From: Pseudomonas sp. M30-35
GTDB lineage: Bacteria > Pseudomonadota > Gammaproteobacteria > Pseudomonadales > Pseudomonadaceae
NCBI RefSeq assembly: GCF_002163625.1
Contig: NZ_CP020892.1
Coordinates: forward strand, 1-64,000
Length of the DNA: 64,000 nt
Direction: 5' to 3'
The notes below the pieces were generated by a model. The model saw nothing but the letters and a program-made list of their open reading frames with translations, made no database searches and was not told where the DNA came from. A program made the position numbers and the translations under genes. Below are positions 57,985-64,000 of the stretch, piece by piece. The stretch's first letter is position 1. Each line of letters opens with the position of its first letter.

Positions 57985-59379
57985 ATGGCGAAAACGTTTT
58001 TATTCAGCCTGGTTGCGGGTTTATGGCTACTCACGGGCACTAGCGCCAGTGCTGAGGACCATCTGCAGGTTGAGGGTTACGCACTCGAAAACGGCCTGCA
58101 GTTGCTACTTAAACCTACGGCTGAGCGCCAGCACGTCGCTATTCGGCTGATTGTGGGTGTTGGCTTTGACAACTTTTCATGTGCCCATAAAGAGCTTCCA
58201 CACGTACTTGAGCACTTGCTTTTCAGCGGTATCGATAAGCACGACGAAGTAGATTTGGAAACGCAGATGCAGGCGTTGGGCGGTGAATGGAATGCGTACA
58301 CGCGTGATACCGACACCACTTTTGTGATTGAGGCACCGGCTGAAAATCAGCGGGCTGTACTTGATCTGCTTCTGGCAAGCCTGACTCAAAGTCACTTCAC
58401 CGAGAAAAAGCTTGAGTCTGCAAAAAAGGTCATCGAACACGAGAACGGTGGGCATTACTCCAATTTGCAGCGCCTTATCGACCAGCAAAATCTCAGCCGC
58501 GAAGCTAATCAGCAATTAGCCGTTGAGCTGGGCTTGGCCTGTACTGAGAAAAATAATGTCAGCCAACTCTCTCTGCAGCAGTTGGAGCAGCTGCAAAGCG
58601 ATTGGTACGCGCCCAACAATATGACCCTGATTGTTGTGGGCGGGCTTGATCCACGGCTACCCGCATATCTGGACCGTCAATACGGTGCGATTCCGCCACA
58701 CGACTTGCCGCAAGCCATCGAGTTACCCCAGGTTAGCCGCAAAGCCGAGCCGCGTCGTGAGCTAATAACCCGTCTAGTCGGTGAAAACGCCAGCCTGCAC
58801 TGGATATTTCCAGAACCCTGGGTTGGCGCCAATGACTACGAGGTCTGGGAGCTGATCAGCGACTATATCGACTGGAAGCTCTATGAAACGCTGCGCATAG
58901 AACACAACCTCAGTTATGGCCCGAGCTCTGAGCGCAACGTTTTTGGTAGCACCAGTTTTTTCAGTCTCAATGGCACGTTGGAGCGCGGCGACCTTGATGT
59001 TGCTGAAGAGGCGCTGCGTGAGCTAGTCGCTACGCTGAAAAAAGACGGTCTGAATGAGAAAACCTTTTTGCGTTTGCAGACTGCCGCGGTCGCCAAGCAG
59101 GAGTGGGGTGTGCAAGGCAATAGTGCAATCGCTGATTACTACTGGGGTTCGCTCGCCGACTATGAAAATGGCCGTTTCCGTGATCCGGCCGAGCGCCTTA
59201 AGAACGTTACCTTCAAACAAGCCAATCAAGCCTTGAAGCAGCTGCTTGAACAGCAAGGTTATATCCGCATTGAGAAACCATTGCTCACCGCCAATGGTCT
59301 GTATCTTTGCTTGGCTGTAATGGCGGGTTTGCTGTTGCTTGCGTTCCTCGTCGGACGCTTGAGTAAACGCTCAAGCTGA
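57985..59379 (+). CDS. M16 family zinc peptidase with C-terminal membrane anchor
   Basis: A 464-residue peptidase. A signal peptide (FLFSLVAGLWLLTGTSASA) is followed by the inverted zinc motif HVLEH (H-x-x-E-H) in the N-terminal M16 half, a further zinc glutamate in the VIEHENGG region, the second M16 half, and a C-terminal membrane helix (YLCLAVMAGLLLLAFLVG) with a basic tail. This suggests a periplasmic protease anchored to the inner membrane. It is a stand-alone gene with both M16 halves in one chain. The ATG at 57985 follows an AAGGGGGG site. Confidence 0.87.
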   Translation: MAKTFLFSLVAGLWLLTGTSASAEDHLQVEGYALENGLQLLLKPTAERQHVAIRLIVGVGFDNFSCAHKELPHVLEHLLFSGIDKHDEVDLETQMQALGGEWNAYTRDTDTTFVIEAPAENQRAVLDLLLASLTQSHFTEKKLESAKKVIEHENGGHYSNLQRLIDQQNLSREANQQLAVELGLACTEKNNVSQLSLQQLEQLQSDWYAPNNMTLIVVGGLDPRLPAYLDRQYGAIPPHDLPQAIELPQVSRKAEPRRELITRLVGENASLHWIFPEPWVGANDYEVWELISDYIDWKLYETLRIEHNLSYGPSSERNVFGSTSFFSLNGTLERGDLDVAEEALRELVATLKKDGLNEKTFLRLQTAAVAKQEWGVQGNSAIADYYWGSLADYENGRFRDPAERLKNVTFKQANQALKQLLEQQGYIRIEKPLLTANGLYLCLAVMAGLLLLAFLVGRLSKRSS

Positions 59380-59552
59380 GCTGGCGTATTGCATCGGATG
59401 AGCCAAACTGAATAGCGCAGCAGTATTGATTGCCAGTGCTTTGCAAGCGGCGTGTGGCTGAGTATCCTGCGCGCCTAAACAACCGTCTGAAGGGACTCAG
59501 TCATTTTTGAGGCGGCCATTGGCCTCATGATTTTTGCGAATGCGACCCTTCA

Positions 59553-60566
59553 ATGCAAGCTTGGATGAACCGCCTTACCCCGCTCATTGCCTTGGCTCAA
59601 CGGCATCCGGGCCTCATCGCGATTTTTGGTTTTTGCTCTGGCGTTGCCAGCTTCTTTTTAGTTAAGCGCCAAGCTGAGCTAGCGCAGGTCCTGGCGTTGG
59701 TGATGCTGGTGAGCTGGTTGTGGCTGGTGCTCGGAAGCCTCTTGCGCGCGCAGATCGCCAAATGGTTCGGCTTTAAAGTCCCGCTGTCATTGCTGCGCTA
59801 TGCGACCCAGTTGATCCACCAGGAAAGCCTGTTCTTTGTCCTGCCATTCTTTTGGATTACCACGACTTGGAACAGCGGCCAGATGCTGTTTAGTGGCCTG
59901 TTAACGGTTGCTGCTTTGGTCTCGATCATTGACCCGCTGTATTACAAATGGCTTGCGCCGCGTCGTTGGCTGTACCTGATGTATCACAGCCTGACTTTGT
60001 TCGCGCTGCTGCTAACAGCGCTGCCTATCGTGTTCAAGCTGACCACTGAGCAAAGTTACGAGCTGTCGCTGGCTATCGCCGCGCTGTTGTCCTTTCCGAG
60101 CCTGATGGGGATCATCACGTTCCAGCGCTGGTGGCGGGTCTTGTTACTTGTCGGTGCAACGTTGCTGTTGGTTGGGTTCGGGTGGCTGGCACGGGTTTGG
60201 GTACCGCCGGCAACCTTGTGGCTCAATGAAGTGGCGGTGACGACTGAGTTTAATGATCAAGAGCGCGCGCCAGGCAAGAGTCTTGATGAACTGAGTGTGG
60301 CTGAGCTGCGAGCTCAGGGCTTATATGCTTACACCGCGATCAACGCGCCGCGTGGCCTCAATGAGCGTATTTATCACGTGTGGCGGCACAACGGCCATGA
60401 AGTCGAGCGCATTGCGCTGGACATCCATGGCGGTCGGGAAAAGGGCTATCGGGCTTGGACGCACAAACAGAACTTCCCGGAAGACGCTACCGGGAAGTGG
60501 CAGATCCAAGTCCTCACCGAGGCCGGACAAATGATCGGTGTGCTGCGTTTTCAGGTTGAGCCCTGA
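59553..60566 (+). CDS. DUF5924/DUF2914 membrane protein
   Basis: A 337-residue inner-membrane protein. About seven hydrophobic segments occupy residues 15-215, followed by a soluble C-terminal DUF2914-like beta domain (LNERIYHVWRHNGHEVERIAL, KGYRAWTHKQNFPEDATGKW). It is probably involved in envelope function; no catalytic motif is seen. Stand-alone gene, convergent with the glyoxalase-like gene. Confidence 0.8.
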   Translation: MQAWMNRLTPLIALAQRHPGLIAIFGFCSGVASFFLVKRQAELAQVLALVMLVSWLWLVLGSLLRAQIAKWFGFKVPLSLLRYATQLIHQESLFFVLPFFWITTTWNSGQMLFSGLLTVAALVSIIDPLYYKWLAPRRWLYLMYHSLTLFALLLTALPIVFKLTTEQSYELSLAIAALLSFPSLMGIITFQRWWRVLLLVGATLLLVGFGWLARVWVPPATLWLNEVAVTTEFNDQERAPGKSLDELSVAELRAQGLYAYTAINAPRGLNERIYHVWRHNGHEVERIALDIHGGREKGYRAWTHKQNFPEDATGKWQIQVLTEAGQMIGVLRFQVEP

Positions 60567-60594
60567 ATGAATATACGGTGCGTAAGACCGCGGA

Positions 60595-60963
60595 TTAGCT
60601 CGGCTCTGACTCGGTAAACACCAAGCGATTGCCGAAAGGGTCATGCACGGTCATATCTCGCGAGCCCCACGGCGTGGCCTCGATGCTTGGCCGGGCGTTG
60701 GCATACTGTTTAGCCAACAGCAGTTGCTGATAAGTATCTAACTTAGAGGTTTCGATACGCAGCGCAGCGCCCGGGCAGCAGTCGCCATGGTGTTCTGAAA
60801 TATGCAGCAAGCAACCGTCTTTCGATACCTGCATATACAGCGGCAGATCTTCGCTGAAGCGGTGTTCGAAATCGAGCTTGAAGCCGAGAAAGTCGAGATA
60901 GAACGCCTTGGCTTTGGCAGCATCAAAGCTACGTAGAATGGGTATTGCTTGTTGTAAAGCCAT
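60595..60963 (-). CDS. Glyoxalase/bleomycin-resistance superfamily protein
   Basis: A 122-residue single-domain vicinal-oxygen-chelate protein. It begins MALQQAIPILRSFDAAKAKA and has FYLDFLGFKLDFEHRF and the C-terminal HDPFGNRLVF, whose paired beta-alpha units are typical. It contains two adjacent cysteines (DCCPG). The substrate is unknown. The ATG at 60963 has a ribosome site (AAGGTGA). Confidence 0.88.
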   Translation of the reverse strand: MALQQAIPILRSFDAAKAKAFYLDFLGFKLDFEHRFSEDLPLYMQVSKDGCLLHISEHHGDCCPGAALRIETSKLDTYQQLLLAKQYANARPSIEATPWGSRDMTVHDPFGNRLVFTESEPS

Positions 60964-60982
60964 AATCGTCACCTTTGAATAA

Positions 60983-62212
60983 TTAACCAAAGAACCAGTA
61001 ACATACGCTGATTGCCGCAATCACTCCGGCAAGCTCCGCCAACAAGGCGCAGCCAACAGCATGGCGCACCCGTTGGATGCCCACCGCGCCAAAGTACACC
61101 GCCACTACATAAAAGGTTGTCTCGGTGCTGCCTTGAATGGTCGCAGCCACCAATGCAGGGAAACTGTCGACGCCTTGGCTTTGCATGGTTTCAATCAACA
61201 TTGCCCGCGCCGCACTGCCAGAGAACGGTTTGACCATCGCCGTGGGCAGTGCTTCAACAAAGCGCGTGTCCCAGCCCGCATAGGTAAGTAACCAGCGGAT
61301 GCCGTCCAGGCCCATATCCAGCGCCCCTGATGCGCGCAATACACCGACCGCACAGAGCATCGCCACCAGATACGGCAGCAGGCTTTTGGCAACGTCGAAA
61401 CCTTCCTTGGCGCCCTCAACAAACTCTTCGTACACCGCTACTTTCTTGTAGGCGCCCAAGACCAGAAACAGCAATACCACGCCGAACAAGGTGAGATTGC
61501 CGACCAATGATGACAGGGCGGCCAGCGCTGTTGCGCTCATGCCGCCGAGCACCGTCATAAACGCGCCGAGCAACAGTGCCGCCGGCAGTAGATAAGCCAG
61601 CACTACAGGGTCCCACACGCGCAGCCGCTGCATCGCTGCGACCGAGAGCAGGCCGACCAGACTCGAGGCGCTGGTAGCGAGCAGGATTGGTAGAAACACC
61701 AGGGTTGGGTCGGGTGCGCCTTGTTGGGCGCGATACACAAAGATAGTGACCGGTAGCAACGTCAATGACGATGCATTGAGGACCAGGAACAGGATTTGTG
61801 CGTTGCTTGCCACGGTCTTGCTCGGGTTGAGCTCTTGCAGCGAGCGCATGGCCTTGAGGCCAATTGGCGTGGCTGCGTTGTCCAGCCCCAGGCCATTGGC
61901 GGCGAAGTTCATGGTGATCAAGCCAAGAGCAGGGTGACCGCGTGGTACTTCTGGCATAAGCCGCGCAAATAGCGGGCCGAGCATTCGTGCCAAGGCATCG
62001 ACCAGTCCGGCTTTTTCAGCAATTCGCAGCATGCCCAGCCACAAGGTCAAGGTGCCAAACAGCACAATCATGACTTCGACCGATAACTTGGCCATGGCAA
62101 ACAGGCTTTCGACCATCGCCGCGAACACCGCAGGATCATCACCAATCAGCCAGCGCGACACCCCGGCGACAGCAGCCACGATAAAAAAACTTAGCCACAG
62201 GCCATTGAGCAT
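60983..62212 (-). CDS. Nucleoside recognition (Gate) domain membrane protein, SpmA/SpmB-like
   Basis: A 409-residue inner-membrane protein with two Gate/nucleoside-recognition domains in tandem, equivalent to a fusion of spore-maturation proteins SpmA and SpmB. The first contains FAANGLGLDNAATPIGLKAM, the second the GSTETTFYVVAVYFGAVGI motif. Such fused proteins are common in non-sporulating proteobacteria; transport function is unknown. 19 bases separate it from the downstream glyoxalase-like gene, so the two may be cotranscribed. Confidence 0.88.
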   Translation of the reverse strand: MLNGLWLSFFIVAAVAGVSRWLIGDDPAVFAAMVESLFAMAKLSVEVMIVLFGTLTLWLGMLRIAEKAGLVDALARMLGPLFARLMPEVPRGHPALGLITMNFAANGLGLDNAATPIGLKAMRSLQELNPSKTVASNAQILFLVLNASSLTLLPVTIFVYRAQQGAPDPTLVFLPILLATSASSLVGLLSVAAMQRLRVWDPVVLAYLLPAALLLGAFMTVLGGMSATALAALSSLVGNLTLFGVVLLFLVLGAYKKVAVYEEFVEGAKEGFDVAKSLLPYLVAMLCAVGVLRASGALDMGLDGIRWLLTYAGWDTRFVEALPTAMVKPFSGSAARAMLIETMQSQGVDSFPALVAATIQGSTETTFYVVAVYFGAVGIQRVRHAVGCALLAELAGVIAAISVCYWFFG

Positions 62213-62372
62213 GCTCGGTCTCCCTCGTTCAGTGCGCGAATAATAACGCGCCTTAAGGGCGACGGGGTCAGCATATGAGTCATGGGTGAGAAGTTACTGC
62301 GTTGCGGTTGAGACGACCGGCGCTGTGATCAGCGCCTTGGCCTGCATTGCCGCGGGGAGCGGCATGCATCGG

Positions 62373-62834
62373 TTAGTACCAGTTAGGATCTTTCTTCAGT
62401 TGCTCTTGCAACATCTGTTTAATCCCTTCATCTGGTTCGCCCAGCCACTCTTGTGTGGCGTACTTGCTTGGGGCTTTATCTTTCGGCAAGGCCTCAGGCA
62501 GCTGTACGTAGAGGGCGTAAGCGTCGTCTTTGTCCCAGCTGAAAGCAACATACAGACGTTGGTTCAAGCAGTTTTGCGCCTCACATATCTGGCCAACCAG
62601 GAACTTGTCGCCATCTTCTTCGAGGGCTTTCATCGGCGGTGCAACACCGTCGAGATTCATGATCCACTCTGGCAAACGTTCTTGGTGCTCAACTAAATCC
62701 TGCCAAGTTTCCTGGTATTGCGGATCAGTTTTAAGCAGTTCGTTGAGGTGAAATTCGGTATCAGTGTCAGCGGCCAAGGCCGCTGCACTGCCGCCAAACA
62801 TCAGGGCGGCAGTGAGCGTCTTGAGAACGTTCAT
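62373..62834 (-). CDS. Ivy-type C-type lysozyme inhibitor
   Basis: A 153-residue periplasmic protein with a signal peptide (KTLTAALMFGGSAAALA). It resembles the Ivy family: LPEWIMNLDGVAPPMKALEE, then a loop closed by two cysteines in GQICEAQNC (C84 and C89), and RLYVAFSWD. In E. coli Ivy the equivalent loop reads CKPHDC and its histidine blocks the lysozyme active site; here that histidine is replaced. The ATG at 62834 is preferred to 62852. The function as a lysozyme inhibitor is therefore probable by family, but its strength is uncertain. Confidence 0.78.
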   Translation of the reverse strand: MNVLKTLTAALMFGGSAAALAADTDTEFHLNELLKTDPQYQETWQDLVEHQERLPEWIMNLDGVAPPMKALEEDGDKFLVGQICEAQNCLNQRLYVAFSWDKDDAYALYVQLPEALPKDKAPSKYATQEWLGEPDEGIKQMLQEQLKKDPNWY

Positions 62835-62883
62835 AGTGGCTCCTTTATGCATGTGCTGAATCCTCAGTGCTTGACCTTAAAGG

Positions 62884-63048
62884 TCAGCCCCGTGGACGAC
62901 GGCCCATGATGAACGAGACAACGAAGAGCACCAGGAACACAATGAATAGAATCTTCGCGATACCTGTTGCGGTGCCTGCGATACCACCGAAGCCTAATAC
63001 TGCAGCGACAATGGCGATGATCAGAAAAGTAATTGCCCAGCTTAACAT
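62884..63048 (-). CDS. DUF1328 small membrane protein (YtjA family)
   Basis: A 54-residue membrane protein that I translated by hand, beginning [20 protein letters not shown] and ending MGRRPRG. Two hydrophobic helices are separated by [12 protein letters not shown]. The family is widespread and often stress-induced, with no known activity. A GGAG ribosome site precedes the ATG. It lies next to the DUF2383 and BON genes. Confidence 0.9.
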   Translation of the reverse strand: MLSWAITFLIIAIVAAVLGFGGIAGTATGIAKILFIVFLVLFVVSFIMGRRPRG

Positions 63049-63285
63049 GGCGTTTCTCCTTGATTTTAGTGGGTCCGGCGGTACATCAGTTGTTACTAAC
63101 CAAGAACATTGCAGAGGTTGTGCCAGCCTTGGTAAAAAATAAAATTCAGCTAAAACAGTGACTTAGAAACAAATGGTGAATGCTTGAAGCGTGCATCCTG
63201 CATGGTTGGTCTTCTGGCTCAGGCGTTTTGCACGATCAGCCTGGTCAAAAAGCGGAGCGTCCCTGCTCCCCCATCACACACTTAC

Positions 63286-63720
63286 TTACTGGATCGATTG
63301 CTTCAGGTTGCGCATGCGGTCATGGCATGCACGCACTTTCGGCATCTCTACAGCAAGTAAAGCTTTGACATCGGGCTCTGCGTCTTTGAGTGCATCTTCA
63401 AAGGCATGCAGGATTCGGTCTTCGGCTTCTTCGAGCTGGGAGACATAAGTAGCCTCTTCATCGCTCGATAATGTGGCGCGTGCGTCGGCGTAAACCTCAC
63501 GCATCTTGCCCATCATGGTGCCGCCGGTTGCCGGGGTTGTATCGTTGGCCGCAACTTTGACTGCCAGCGCCTCGATGATTTGCGTTTTCACGGTTGAAAG
63601 ATCACGAAACATGGTCTGTAAACGGACATCTTTCACTTCAGTGATCGCATGCTCGTAAAAGCGCTTACCGTCACGGGTAATTTCGATCAGTTCGTTCAGC
63701 TGTGCTGTTTTAGTGCTCAT
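63286..63720 (-). CDS. PA2169-family (DUF2383) four-helix-bundle protein
   Basis: A 144-residue, helix-rich protein of the PA2169/DUF2383 family, ferritin-like in fold. Characteristic parts are LNELIEITRDGKRFYEHAI, LQTMFRDLSTVKTQIIEAL and EEAEDRILHAFEDAL. It lies with DUF1328 and BON genes, a grouping often linked to general stress response. No enzymatic activity is known. Confidence 0.9.
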   Translation of the reverse strand: MSTKTAQLNELIEITRDGKRFYEHAITEVKDVRLQTMFRDLSTVKTQIIEALAVKVAANDTTPATGGTMMGKMREVYADARATLSSDEEATYVSQLEEAEDRILHAFEDALKDAEPDVKALLAVEMPKVRACHDRMRNLKQSIQ

Positions 63721-63780
63721 GTGTATCTCCTTCCATTTGACGGCTGATCGGTTGACCAGCGTCTAAAATCTGTACGTTTA

Positions 63781-63830
63781 GTGGTGCGCGACCAGTGGTG
63801 CGCGACTAGTGGTGCGCGACTAGTGGTGCA
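63781..63830 (+). repeat. 14-bp tandem repeat, 3.5 copies
   Basis: The unit GTGGTGCGCGACYA occurs at 63781-63794, 63795-63808 and 63809-63822, then a partial copy GTGGTGCA. It lies between the DUF2383 and BON genes. A further GGTGCGCGA is found at 63841-63849. Confidence 0.85.
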
Positions 63831-63857
63831 CAAAATTAAAGGTGCGCGATACGTGAG

Positions 63858-64000
63858 TTAGCCTTCGATCCGCAGGGCATCGGCATCAACGCCACGTACG
63901 CCGCGAATGTCACGTGCGGTTTCAACCGCAAGGCTTTTGGCGGCACTGCTCAATACCGTGCCGCTTAACTTGACTACGCCCTCGTTGGTCTCAACATTGA
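63858..64000 (-). CDS. BON domain protein (truncated by window end)
   Basis: The C-terminal 46-47 codons of a BON (OsmY-like) domain protein. Hand translation gives NVETNEGVVKLSGTVLSS, then ETARDIRGVRGVDADAL and a final RIEG before the stop at 63858. BON domains bind phospholipids or membranes; proteins of this type are usually periplasmic and stress-related. The N-terminal part lies outside the window. Confidence 0.8.
   Translation of the reverse strand, partial: NVETNEGVVKLSGTVLSSAAKSLAVETARDIRGVRGVDADALRIEG

Overview
The window is chromosomal DNA from a gammaproteobacterium of the genus Pseudomonas in the broad sense. Three things point there: the gene order rpmH-oriC-dnaA-dnaN-recF-gyrB; the following block plsC-gmhB-glyS-glyQ-tag-lipid A acyltransferase-PilZ-yhhQ-TPR-trkA-rsmB-fmt-def-LysM-dprA-tsaC-qor-hemF-aroE-SulP-betC, which matches the remembered PA0001-PA0032 order of P. 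aeruginosa; and protein sequences that read as close Pseudomonas orthologues. I cannot name a species. Base composition is lower in GC than P. aeruginosa.

Layout. 1-4.9 kb: a LysR regulator, then mnmE, yidC, yidD, rnpA and rpmH, all but the first on the minus strand and leading away from the origin. 4.9-5.45 kb: the replication origin, with an AT-rich stretch and perfect DnaA boxes. 5.45-11.6 kb: dnaA-dnaN-recF-gyrB. Two parS-type ParB sites (16/16 and 15/16) lie in recF. 11.65-25.5 kb: an accessory insertion between gyrB and the plsC block. It holds a five-gene minus-strand operon: a 2029-residue single-module type I polyketide synthase, an alpha-oxoamine synthase, a LolA-like periplasmic protein, an outer-membrane barrel and an MMPL/RND exporter. 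Upstream are an AT-rich non-coding stretch and an orphan pilin-like gene. 25.58-44 kb: core housekeeping genes, including a well-formed candidate preQ1-I riboswitch in front of the queuosine-precursor transporter yhhQ. 44-49.3 kb: SulP transporter, choline-binding protein, choline sulfatase and its divergent LysR regulator. 49.4-64 kb: assorted envelope, transport and stress genes (PBP7-type endopeptidase, TAXI-TRAP transporter, AraC regulator, epimerase, M16 peptidase, Ivy-type lysozyme inhibitor, DUF1328, DUF2383 and a truncated BON protein).

The most notable system is the PKS/alpha-oxoamine synthase operon. The synthase has KS, AT, DH, KR and ACP domains with intact catalytic motifs, but the domain in the enoylreductase position has lost its NADPH-binding motif, and there is no thioesterase. 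The adjacent PLP enzyme is the natural candidate to release the chain by decarboxylative condensation with an amino acid, giving an amino-ketone lipid. The MMPL, LolA-like and barrel proteins look like a dedicated route to the outer membrane. The product is unknown to me. A second unusual feature is the density of perfect TTATCCACA DnaA boxes (at least 14 in the window, 12 of them in the first 21 kb), five of which lie inside the accessory operon.
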